DNA from: a virus
Virus record (IMG/VR): IMGVR_UViG_3300044974_000648
Coordinates: 1-27,973 of that record
Length of the DNA stretch: 27,973 nt
Direction: 5' to 3' (one strand)
Each line of letters starts with the position of its first letter. The first letter of the stretch is position 1. The notes beneath the pieces were generated by a model that was not told the DNA's origin, ran no database searches, and saw nothing but the letters and a program-made list of their open reading frames with translations. A program made the position numbers and the translations under genes. This document shows positions 8,415-15,891 of this stretch, in pieces.

Positions 8415-8435
8415 AAATTCTTATAATATTGTAAA
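8407..8435 (-). promoter_or_regulatory. Sigma70-like promoter for the regulator/replication block
   Basis: Read on the minus strand: TTTACA at 8435-8430, a 17-base spacer, and TATAAA at 8412-8407. Both hexamers match the sigma70 consensus at five of six positions with ideal spacing. It faces the ribbon-helix-helix gene, whose ATG would be about 24 bases from the transcription start, and the membrane peptide and fused polymerase behind it. The -10 box sits within an inverted repeat. In so AT-rich a region chance matches are common, but position and spacing support it. Confidence 0.7.
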
Positions 8436-8471
8436 TAATAAATTTAAAAAATATTTATGTATTAACTTTTA

Positions 8472-8663
8472 TTAACCTAATATTTTTTCCAAATGAGCTA
8501 TTCGCTCTTTTACAAGATTAATATCATTTATGAGGGTAGCTTTTCTTGCTTCTGTCGCAATAGAAGCCTCCCCAGAAAAATAAAGTACACCATCGCTATA
8601 TAAAGCTTGTACAAGTTTAGGGAGAAGTGGCAAAATGTCTGCTGGACTTGTATTATTTGACAT
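8472..8663 (-). CDS. Unknown 63-residue protein at end of tail block
   Basis: Not recognised. The first half is apolar but not a clear membrane span (about 8-27); the C-terminal third is a likely short coiled coil (VKERIAHLEKIL, 51-62). It is the last gene before the promoter at 8407-8435 and is preceded by a 70-base spacer. Instead of a purine-rich ribosome binding site, the start is preceded by TTGCGAGT six bases before the ATG, a sequence that also precedes the fibre gene starting at 12366. Association with the fibre block is inferred from position. Confidence 0.65.
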   Translation of the reverse strand: MSNNTSPADILPLLPKLVQALYSDGVLYFSGEASIATEARKATLINDINLVKERIAHLEKILG

Positions 8664-8733
8664 AAGATTACTCGCAAGTTAATTTTTAATTTATTATAAA
8701 AGAATTATTAAGAAAAACAATTATTAATTAATA

Positions 8734-8982
8734 TTATTGTTTATAAGTATCTAAATACTCTTTTATTTTAGTGATATCATCCTGTATTTCTAATATTGTT
8801 TTTTCTACGGCATCACGTAATTCTGCAAAGCGTGTACTTTCAATATCGACATCAGCGGCAAAAATAGCCGTAGCCCAATTTCTTAAGTTAGTAGCATCAG
8901 ACATAAACCAACTAAGATAATTGACAGCGTCAGGATTCATTGGTTTTATCACTCTATCTCTAAAATCTCCTAATCTTTTCAT
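8734..8982 (-). CDS. Unknown 82-residue helical protein
   Basis: Not recognised. A soluble, probably all-helical protein: a Trp-containing middle (WFMSDATNLRNWATAIFA, about 26-43) and a C-terminal helix rich in charged residues (LRDAVEKTILEIQDDITKI, about 55-73) that could form a coiled coil. A good ribosome binding site (AGAGGA) sits about six bases before the ATG. It follows the 130-residue gene by 13 bases, in the small-gene tail of the fibre operon. No lysis-type membrane segment is visible. Confidence 0.75.
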   Translation of the reverse strand: MKRLGDFRDRVIKPMNPDAVNYLSWFMSDATNLRNWATAIFAADVDIESTRFAELRDAVEKTILEIQDDITKIKEYLDTYKQ

Positions 8983-8995
8983 TTTTTCCTCTTTT

Positions 8996-9388
8996 TTAAA
9001 TTTTTAAATTATCAAGCATTGGTTTTATTTCTTTATTGAACATATCAACAAAAAAACCGCTAAATTCTTTCCAAACCTTACTACCTTTAACATCAGGATC
9101 AAAAGATAACATAGCATAGTTATTTTCTTCTATATAATCATTCAAATTAGACAGATCTAATTCAAAAAGATTATTAGAATAATCATGCGCAGTTTTATCT
9201 ATTTTTTTATGATCTGATTCATCACATAAATAACTTTTTACTATGTTTCTATCTAGTGTTTCTACATATAACTTGAATTTACGTTCTGCTACCTCAACAG
9301 AGATAACAAATTCTCCTTTAAAATAATATCTATGTGCTTTTTCTATTTTTGTAATATTTGATTTAATTATTGAAAAATTATTATTCAT
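8996..9388 (-). CDS. Unknown 130-residue protein after the S74 fibre gene
   Basis: Not recognised. Composition is that of a soluble alpha/beta protein: strands with alternating hydrophobics (GEFVISVEVAERKFKLYVE, about 25-43), an Asp/Asn-rich middle and a C-terminal amphipathic helix. The ribosome binding site is AAGG. It lies 11 bases after the fibre with the S74 chaperone domain; genes at this place in other phages are often fibre assembly chaperones or host-range proteins, but no similarity to a known chaperone was seen. Confidence 0.75.
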   Translation of the reverse strand: MNNNFSIIKSNITKIEKAHRYYFKGEFVISVEVAERKFKLYVETLDRNIVKSYLCDESDHKKIDKTAHDYSNNLFELDLSNLNDYIEENNYAMLSFDPDVKGSKVWKEFSGFFVDMFNKEIKPMLDNLKI

Positions 9389-9399
9389 ATTTAACCTTT

Positions 9400-11649
9400 T
9401 TAATTTAATTTAGATTCTAGTAATTCAACTTTTTGCGTTAATTCTTGCATTGCTAAAATTGTATAACATAACAAGCTATCATATTTTATACCTACTACCT
9501 CCCCTCTTTCGTTATTTTTATTATTGATATATTCTTCTTCCTCAACTGTCGGCACATAATTCTTAACTGATTTTTGTATTTCCTTAATATTGCTATTATC
9601 AAAATCTATAGTTTTAAAATTATCCGTACAATTATCAAATAACTCCAATACTTCTTCTGAAATAAGACCAACATGCAACCTTTTATTTTTGAAATATTTA
9701 CGAGTTTTCCTATTTTCTGAATCCCCATCTTCAATAGGAACTTTCAGTGCATAACTATAAACATTAAGTTTATTTAAACGTTCCAGATAATTTTTGTGAG
9801 TTTTTTTTCTAATGCTATGTTTAATTTTTCTGGAACTTGATGTAACCAAACTACCGCTAGAAGAAATATAGGATTGCCAACTTGTTGATATAGTAAGGTC
9901 TTCATCTGTAAAAATAACACCTAAATCAGTAAAAGGCTGTATAAGCTGAATATAATCACCATTCATAGCAATAGATGCAGTCTCATTTAAAGAATTAGTT
10001 TCAAGAATTGCTGAATTTTTAGAGCCTCTTACGTTTGCACCTCTTAAATCAAGATAATTAGATGAAGCCCTTATTTGCAATTCTTTTAAATTTTCATAAA
10101 ATCTTACTTTACCCGAGTTTCCCTCTATAGAAAGTCTAGTGTCATCATTAGTTTTAAAAACCATGCCATTGGTATAATACGTTGTAAAATACATATAACC
10201 AGGAGTGAAATTAGGCACTAAAATTTTGAAATTATCTAATCCGTTTTTTTGAAATAACAAACCAGAATGCGATGAACTAGTAGTATTTACATTATTAACA
10301 GATAAAAAACTTCCAGAACCAAAAGTTTGGCTAGTTTCATTAGCAGTAATAGCTACAGGGCCAATGAAATCTATAATTGGATTACCATTGACGCCATTAC
10401 CATTAATTATAGATAATCCGTTGCCAACACTTATAGTACGTAAAGCACAAGTACCCCCCGTTGAACTAGTACGGACATAAAACCCTGTCCCAGAAGTTAT
10501 TGATGCAATACCAAAAAGTGTGTCAGCTAAATAAATATTAGGATTACCACTGACCCCATCGCCAAAATTAATGTTTAATCCAGTACCAACAGAAAAAACC
10601 CTAGAATTAACAGACCCATCGCTTTTTTTTGCAAGGAAACCTTGCCCTGCAAATATAGCAATATCTCTTAAAGGAGTACTAAGAGATATACTTGGATTAC
10701 CTGTTACACCATTTCCGTACAAAATACTTAACCCATCCCCTACTGTTAAAGTTCTAGTTTCAAAAGTATTAGCAGCAATTCTCGTAACCAATCCAGTTGT
10801 TGCTAGGCTTGATAAATTTTGAAGTTGAGCAGTAAACAATGTATCTATATAACTTTTATTTGCTCCATCTGTAGAATTAACGGGAGTAGCAACATTTATT
10901 AATCGGTTATTAAAAAAATCAATTTCATTATATAAATTATTAACACCAATTTTATTAGTAAAAATAATGTTTTGACTGTTAAAACGCCATGTACAATAGT
11001 TATTACCCCCGCTATTTGTATTATAATAAAATTCCCATCCAAAAACAGGACCACCTATATCTCTTAATAACCCGAAAGAAAGTTCATAATTACCGCCATT
11101 AGGCATAATTAAATCGAATCTTTGGCCACTAGAACTAAAATTAAATGCTTGTGATGCACTTCTATTAATAAATGTTGATAATGTAGTAATTAATGTATCA
11201 GTACCTGTTCCTGTTACATCTCCAGTTAAAGTAACAGAACTAATAAATGGATTAATAGCACTAATATATCCTGTAACTCTTCCAGTTCTGTCAATTGTAA
11301 GAGATGCGGGGTTATTTATATAAAACGTGTTTGGATAGATATTTGTTAAAGAAATACTAGGATTTCCAGATATTCCGCTGCCATTTGTTACAGATACACC
11401 ATTCGTTCCTGTAATACTTCTAGCAGCAAAAGTATCTATTCCTGTTTTTGCGATTATTCCTGATGTTGAAAATAAAGAAAAAGCCTGTAATTGCGGAGAT
11501 AAAGAAATCTCAATATTACCGCTTTGAGTAATAGGCGAACCATCAATTTCCAGACCGGGGCTACCTAAGATACCAACAGAGGTAACAGTGCCGCCACCAC
11601 CACCTATTTGAATCCAGTTAGTTCCATCAAAAATTTCTAATGCGGCCAT
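9400..11649 (-). CDS. Tail fibre or spike with S74 chaperone domain
   Basis: A 749-residue receptor-binding-type fibre. It opens with EIFDGTNWIQIGGGGGTVTS (5-24), a common fibre joint. The shaft holds four imperfect copies of a repeat ending in a pattern like VGxGLSIxxGNGVxGNPxIxL (first near residue 75, then three in tandem at about 280-410). Residues about 604-749 form an S74 intramolecular chaperone: the SSSRKIKHSI junction where self-cleavage normally occurs at a Ser, LHVGLISEEV (655-664), and the C-terminal coiled coil YTILAMQELTQKVELL. Such domains drive trimer folding and are then removed. The ATG follows the stop of the upstream fibre gene with no spacing, in the same frame and without a ribosome binding site, so expression depends on reinitiation or stop-codon readthrough. 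Confidence 0.9.
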   Translation of the reverse strand: MAALEIFDGTNWIQIGGGGGTVTSVGILGSPGLEIDGSPITQSGNIEISLSPQLQAFSLFSTSGIIAKTGIDTFAARSITGTNGVSVTNGSGISGNPSISLTNIYPNTFYINNPASLTIDRTGRVTGYISAINPFISSVTLTGDVTGTGTDTLITTLSTFINRSASQAFNFSSSGQRFDLIMPNGGNYELSFGLLRDIGGPVFGWEFYYNTNSGGNNYCTWRFNSQNIIFTNKIGVNNLYNEIDFFNNRLINVATPVNSTDGANKSYIDTLFTAQLQNLSSLATTGLVTRIAANTFETRTLTVGDGLSILYGNGVTGNPSISLSTPLRDIAIFAGQGFLAKKSDGSVNSRVFSVGTGLNINFGDGVSGNPNIYLADTLFGIASITSGTGFYVRTSSTGGTCALRTISVGNGLSIINGNGVNGNPIIDFIGPVAITANETSQTFGSGSFLSVNNVNTTSSSHSGLLFQKNGLDNFKILVPNFTPGYMYFTTYYTNGMVFKTNDDTRLSIEGNSGKVRFYENLKELQIRASSNYLDLRGANVRGSKNSAILETNSLNETASIAMNGDYIQLIQPFTDLGVIFTDEDLTISTSWQSYISSSGSLVTSSSRKIKHSIRKKTHKNYLERLNKLNVYSYALKVPIEDGDSENRKTRKYFKNKRLHVGLISEEVLELFDNCTDNFKTIDFDNSNIKEIQKSVKNYVPTVEEEEYINNKNNERGEVVGIKYDSLLCYTILAMQELTQKVELLESKLN

Positions 11650-12366
11650 TTATAAACTGGTATTTAATCTCATCATACCCACTGTAGGACTATTAGGTCT
11701 TTCCGCTGTTGAACCAACTGCTATTTTTATATAATCAGTTGAATTAACAGTTAAATTTCCCGTTACTGTTAAAGTCCCCGGAGTAATAATTGCATTAGGC
11801 AATGAGATTGTTGCAACATTTCCACTAATACTAACATTGATTTGATTGGTTGTTCCAAGTATTGAGGTGAAACTATTACGATCTACATTTGTAAATACAA
11901 AATCATTAATGCCTATAGCATTAATAGTAGTAGTTAACATCCAAACAGTGGAAGCTTGATTAGTCCCGCTAATAACTGTGATAATTTCTCCTCTTATAAT
12001 TTGAGCGACTACATCATAATCGGTAGATCGTGTTAAAATCCAGTTAGTACTGCTAGAACCTATATCTGTAACAGTGTATATTCCATTCTGCAAAGCAACT
12101 GTCTGATTTTTTACTAAAACCCTGTTTCCAACTGCTAAAGTAACTCCGTCAATAATAAGTCCTGCTTGAACTCCTGAATTAGTTAAGGTTGCCCCAATTC
12201 CATCAGTACCATTGGCGTAAGTAGCAGTCAAATTATCAACAGTAGTAACTAGACAAGGAGAAACCAACCTAATTTGATTAATAACCCAGTTTTCAGAAGC
12301 TAAAGAATACCAATTATTTCCATCATGGAATTCTTTTTTACCAATAGGCAAAGTTAATTGCGCCAT
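11650..12366 (-). CDS. Tail fibre segment with collar-like N-terminus
   Basis: A 238-residue fibre protein. N-terminal FHDGNNWYSLAS (13-24) is a fibre joint. The middle (VTTVDNLTATYANGTDGI, about 39-56, through GVTLAVGNRVLVKNQT at about 74-89 and ENGIYTV-like text near 96) matches a widespread beta-rich phage fibre module. The C-terminus, GSTAERPNSPTVGMMRLNTS, is the first half of another joint, and its second half opens the next gene directly after the TAA. The start is 18 bases after the stop of the 613-residue fibre gene, in the same frame, with TTGCGAGT but no standard ribosome binding site before it. Probably a part of one multi-subunit fibre with its two neighbours. Confidence 0.85.
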   Translation of the reverse strand: MAQLTLPIGKKEFHDGNNWYSLASENWVINQIRLVSPCLVTTVDNLTATYANGTDGIGATLTNSGVQAGLIIDGVTLAVGNRVLVKNQTVALQNGIYTVTDIGSSSTNWILTRSTDYDVVAQIIRGEIITVISGTNQASTVWMLTTTINAIGINDFVFTNVDRNSFTSILGTTNQINVSISGNVATISLPNAIITPGTLTVTGNLTVNSTDYIKIAVGSTAERPNSPTVGMMRLNTSL

Positions 12367-12384
12367 AAAACACTCGCAAAGTAT

Positions 12385-14226
12385 TTAAATATCAGTGTTG
12401 TATCTTACCATACCTACTTCTGGAAATAAAGGTCTTTGTGCAGTAGAGCCTGTTGGAATACGCATATATTGCGCACCAGAAAAAGAGGGGTTGGGAGTAA
12501 AAGTTGTTGACAATGCACCAGTTAAAGGACCAGTAGCAGCAATATCTCCTTGTAAAGTAACTTGTGTATTTAATAAACTATTTAAAGCATCTTGAGCATC
12601 ATTAGCATAGCCTGCTGCATCATCTGCGGAATCTTCAGCATCATCTGCTGCTGACTCAGCATCGGCGATTGCTCCAGCTAAAGCTCCACTAAATATAGCA
12701 GCAACTACAGCCGCCGATACAGCAGCGGCGGCATCGTCTACATAACCAGCTGCATCACTTGCAGCGTCTGCTGCGTCTGCGGCAGCTTCTGCTGCATCGT
12801 CTGCTGCTTGTTTTGCTTCATCTCTTAATTCTTCTAATTGTTCAGGAGTGGCATAATCAACTCCTGGGGTAGCGGTAACTAGTATCCCTCCAATATGTTG
12901 TAAAATTCCTGGGGGTAAATCAGAAATAAATTGAGCAGCTGGAAAAGTTAATCTATCAAGAAATGATCCAGTCCCTATTATAAAACGAGTCAAAAGATTA
13001 TTTGCCCAAAAACTTGCTTGTAATATACTTAGAGAATTTGATTCTTCCGGTATTTCCGAATCAGTCCCCCTATAAATTTTTCCAAGAGGTAAATCAAAAC
13101 CTAGAGCCCCTAAATCTACTCCTATTAAATCTCCTATATCTTGAATACTTGTTAATCCTAAAGGAGGCAAATTTTTCTTTTTTATATTAGATACTACGCT
13201 GACTTTATCTGTATTATCGCCATAAAATAATTTATCTTCTGGCAAAGTATTAGATAAATAATCTGTATTAGGAATAGCAGCTTTGATTTCGCCAAAATTG
13301 TCTACTTTTAACAAAGATGCAGCAGCTATACCAGTAACAGCGAATTTAACAAATTTGCCTGCTGTTCCAGTTAATATATCAATTGTATTAGCTATTGGAT
13401 AACCAAATTCATTTACTTCATTACCTCTGCTTGAAAAAGTAGTTGGCGCAATTAATTTATGTCCAGTAAGAGGGTACAAAGGATCAATCATTACTAAAGG
13501 TCCAGCTATTATTGCGGAAGTATTTACATAATCCTCCCCAGAAATAGCAGTAGACAAAATACCATCAGAAGAATTTTTGATTAAACCAGCGCCTATTTCA
13601 TCTAAAGCTTGTGCGTTAGTAAAAGTATAATTAGTACTTAACCCATAAAGTTGTTTTATAGTCTCTGGTAAAAGAGCAATAGCTGGATTATCCCAAATAA
13701 AATCAATATTTTTACTTTTTACAATAAAACCAGTTACATCCAACCTTTTTATCGCCTGCGCAACTTTCACCTGAGTCATAGCAAGAGAACTGGATATAAC
13801 AGTTTCCGATGAAGTATTTAACGTATTTGGACTACCAGCAAAAATTTGAGGCAACCAAGGACCAGACATTAACCAATCAAAGCCTGATAAAGGGTTAAAA
13901 GTCGGGTTAGGGATTGGGACTGCTGGTAAAGGAATAAGATCAGGATAAGGAAAAGTTGCAGCACCTAATACAGGTAAGTTAATAACTCCTATATGTGTTT
14001 GAGGTATTGGTTTTTTATTTTTATCGCCAATCCATATTTTATTATATTCTAGTTTTTCGAATCGCCCTATTTTTCTTCTTAAATCTATTATATCTTGGCG
14101 TACATCAATTAATAACGGAGAAGCAAAAGAACGCCCGTCTTTATCACCAATTAATATATAACCTCTATCTATTGGTAATTTACCAGTTAAAGGAGATATA
14201 AAATTATATAATTGTTCGTATTTCAT
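12385..14226 (-). CDS. Proximal tail fibre with Ala-rich coiled coil
   Basis: A 613-residue fibre protein. The N-terminal region (1-80) holds two similar segments, YILIGDKDGRSFASP (23-37) and KIWIGDKNKKPIPQT (63-77), probably virion-attachment repeats. The centre is a beta-rich fibre shaft with Gly/Thr/Asn turns. Residues about 459-551 are a long Ala/Asp-rich heptad-like stretch, a trimeric coiled coil by composition. The last 39 residues carry YMRIPTGSTAQRPLFPEVGM then VRYNTDI, a conserved fibre joint found at the same place in the next protein. The ATG overlaps the patatin gene stop (ATGA), so translation is coupled. Attachment to the virion is inferred from its being the first of three consecutive fibre genes. 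Confidence 0.85.
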   Translation of the reverse strand: MKYEQLYNFISPLTGKLPIDRGYILIGDKDGRSFASPLLIDVRQDIIDLRRKIGRFEKLEYNKIWIGDKNKKPIPQTHIGVINLPVLGAATFPYPDLIPLPAVPIPNPTFNPLSGFDWLMSGPWLPQIFAGSPNTLNTSSETVISSSLAMTQVKVAQAIKRLDVTGFIVKSKNIDFIWDNPAIALLPETIKQLYGLSTNYTFTNAQALDEIGAGLIKNSSDGILSTAISGEDYVNTSAIIAGPLVMIDPLYPLTGHKLIAPTTFSSRGNEVNEFGYPIANTIDILTGTAGKFVKFAVTGIAAASLLKVDNFGEIKAAIPNTDYLSNTLPEDKLFYGDNTDKVSVVSNIKKKNLPPLGLTSIQDIGDLIGVDLGALGFDLPLGKIYRGTDSEIPEESNSLSILQASFWANNLLTRFIIGTGSFLDRLTFPAAQFISDLPPGILQHIGGILVTATPGVDYATPEQLEELRDEAKQAADDAAEAAADAADAASDAAGYVDDAAAAVSAAVVAAIFSGALAGAIADAESAADDAEDSADDAAGYANDAQDALNSLLNTQVTLQGDIAATGPLTGALSTTFTPNPSFSGAQYMRIPTGSTAQRPLFPEVGMVRYNTDI

Positions 14227-15266
14227 GCTGTTAAACGTGCCAATATATCTGCGATTTGATCACTTTCATCGGAATAATGAGTATCAATTAAATTAGCCAG
14301 ATCACTAAACCAAGCAGCAGTGCTATTATCAAGTTCATTAGGGAAGTTTTCGGGAAATTTAGGTTGAAACTTATAATAATGAACATCACGAGCAAGCCTG
14401 CTACTTAAATAATCTAAATAGTATCTACTCCATTCTTCCGATCCAGTCATAGCAACATTCATAATTCCAAATAATCTAACTGCTGCGTGAGATATACCAG
14501 TTTCACTGCCGCTGCCGTCAAAACTCATATTGCCTATGCCAGTCCCAACATCTACTATAACAATTCTAGTAGCGTGAGGTTTTACAGTTAAACCGACATT
14601 AATTGCCGCTAGTATTGCATCATTAGCATACACCCCGCCATCACTGTATAAATGCCCATTAAATTCATGAGCTGGCAAGTAAATAGGAGCTGCGCTTGAT
14701 GCTCTACAAACATTAACTATACTTTCAGTATTTCCAATGAAATATGCTGGATCATTAAAATTTGAAAAAACAACATACTTTTTCATGTCTTCCTCATAAG
14801 CGGGAATAACAATTGGAGTTTTTAAGTTAGCTAAAGTACTTGTTCCAAAATTATCTACAAGAACTTGCTGCAATATATTATGCCCGTAGTTTGAATCTTC
14901 ATAAGCAGATTTATAGAAAGGATCATCAAGAGCAATCATGCCTAATTTTTCAAGACTATTAGGACGATTTGAATCAGTATTTGCATTATGACTTCCGTTA
15001 GCTACTTCGTTTGCAGTTCTAATTGTAAATATACGTTTTGCATGAGTAGTAAAAATGGATTCCATTTCATCAGGCGTTTTCTCAAAAGAATAACCACAGG
15101 CAAGTATTGCTCCAATAGATGTGCCACACATGACATCAACATATTTATAAAAATCAGTTTGTGGTATTCCCCACTCTTGAAGAAACTTTTGCATAAAGCG
15201 ATTAGATCCATAACCTTTAGATCCACCACCACAAAAAGAGAATATCCTTAGTGTATTTGTATCCAT
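14223..15266 (-). CDS. Patatin-like phospholipase
   Basis: A 347-residue patatin-family lipid acyl hydrolase. The oxyanion-hole loop is GGGSKGYG (13-20), the nucleophile elbow GTSIG (48-52, Ser50), the Ala-rich strand-helix ASSAAP (189-194), and the catalytic aspartate sits in DGG (209-211). The Ser-Asp dyad is complete, so an active phospholipase A is expected. No signal peptide or membrane span is visible. Patatins act in bacterial virulence, in host-cell exit by intracellular bacteria such as Rickettsia, and as effectors of anti-phage systems such as CapV. Here the gene overlaps the start of the first fibre gene by four bases and lies between neck and fibre genes, so it is a late gene and may be a virion or lysis component. 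Confidence 0.93.
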   Translation of the reverse strand: MDTNTLRIFSFCGGGSKGYGSNRFMQKFLQEWGIPQTDFYKYVDVMCGTSIGAILACGYSFEKTPDEMESIFTTHAKRIFTIRTANEVANGSHNANTDSNRPNSLEKLGMIALDDPFYKSAYEDSNYGHNILQQVLVDNFGTSTLANLKTPIVIPAYEEDMKKYVVFSNFNDPAYFIGNTESIVNVCRASSAAPIYLPAHEFNGHLYSDGGVYANDAILAAINVGLTVKPHATRIVIVDVGTGIGNMSFDGSGSETGISHAAVRLFGIMNVAMTGSEEWSRYYLDYLSSRLARDVHYYKFQPKFPENFPNELDNSTAAWFSDLANLIDTHYSDESDQIADILARLTA

Positions 15267-15276
15267 AATAATATTG

Positions 15277-15666
15277 TCAAAAAGGAGTTTCTTTTAATAT
15301 GTTATAATTCACTTCACAATCGAATATTTGTGTAATAGTATCTGAAAAACATATTAATTTATCTTTTATTTCAGGGCCGGTTTGATAGTATAATTTAAGT
15401 CCTTCCAATTCCAACTTTTTTAATAAATCAACAGTCTGATAACCTTTTACTTCCAGATATTTTGTATAATTCATTGTGGTATCTACAGAATAAGTTCTAA
15501 TCTTCTGTAAATTTATACGTATAGTTTCAGATTTAAGATTAAAAATTATGATATTATCTATAACAACAATATGAGGTATAGTATTTACACCTGTTTCAAC
15601 AATAATAGTCGGTGTTTTATTTAATCCGGCAAATACATTGCTTTTTTCATCAATAAATACTCCCAT
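15277..15666 (-). CDS. Unknown 129-residue neck/tail-block protein
   Basis: Not recognised. Mostly beta by its alternating hydrophobic pattern in the first half (IIVETGVNTIPHIVVIDNII, 21-40), then a mixed second half with LLKKLELEGLKLYYQTG (82-98). No cysteine motif, membrane span or signal is present. The gene starts three bases after the 73-residue gene and ends 10 bases before the patatin gene, so all belong to one transcription unit. A connector or tail accessory protein is possible from position. Confidence 0.78.
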   Translation of the reverse strand: MGVFIDEKSNVFAGLNKTPTIIVETGVNTIPHIVVIDNIIIFNLKSETIRINLQKIRTYSVDTTMNYTKYLEVKGYQTVDLLKKLELEGLKLYYQTGPEIKDKLICFSDTITQIFDCEVNYNILKETPF

Positions 15667-15669
15667 ACA

Positions 15670-15891
15670 TTATACTTCCTCTCCCGGTATAAATGGTCGT
15701 GAATTATGTAAAGGCACTGGATCTTTTTTTATTAAAGGAGGTCTTCCTTGATCGTTTGGTATATCAAGAAACTCTTTAGCAACCATACTACCGTTCCAAA
15801 CTTTTTTATTCCCATACCATTCATATTGTTTATACACCTTATCAACCATAAAACCGCTGCGAGAGCATAAATAACGCCTTTCATCTAACAT
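15670..15891 (-). CDS. Small neck-block protein, 73 residues
   Basis: A 73-residue protein with CSRSGFMVDKVYKQYEW (8-24) and a Pro-rich end (GRPPLIKKDPVPLHNSRP, about 49-66). The overall plan, an N-terminal Cys-x-x-x-G patch, a central Trp/Tyr segment and a C-terminal PxxxRP tail, weakly recalls a family of short phage proteins found just after the head-tail adaptor in other short-tailed phages. In those, two or more cysteines often form a zinc-like knuckle; only one is present here. It overlaps the adaptor gene by 11 bases. The role is unknown. Confidence 0.7.
   Translation of the reverse strand: MLDERRYLCSRSGFMVDKVYKQYEWYGNKKVWNGSMVAKEFLDIPNDQGRPPLIKKDPVPLHNSRPFIPGEEV

Noticed and set aside
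11650-11652. General reassignment of TAA as a sense codon
   Set aside because: TAA ends most other genes in the window, with unrelated frames after it, so any readthrough would be local.
12574-12852. GC-richer Ala repeat region as a sign of foreign DNA or a microsatellite
   Set aside because: The region codes for an Ala/Asp coiled coil in frame, and the GCA/GCT-rich codons explain the base composition.
14988-15251. Overlapping frames on both strands inside the patatin gene
   Set aside because: Patatin motifs occupy the other frame at the same place; these frames are by-products of its composition.
14223-15266. Patatin as part of a defence system such as CapV with a cyclase
   Set aside because: No nucleotide cyclase or other defence partner is next to it; the neighbours are virion genes.
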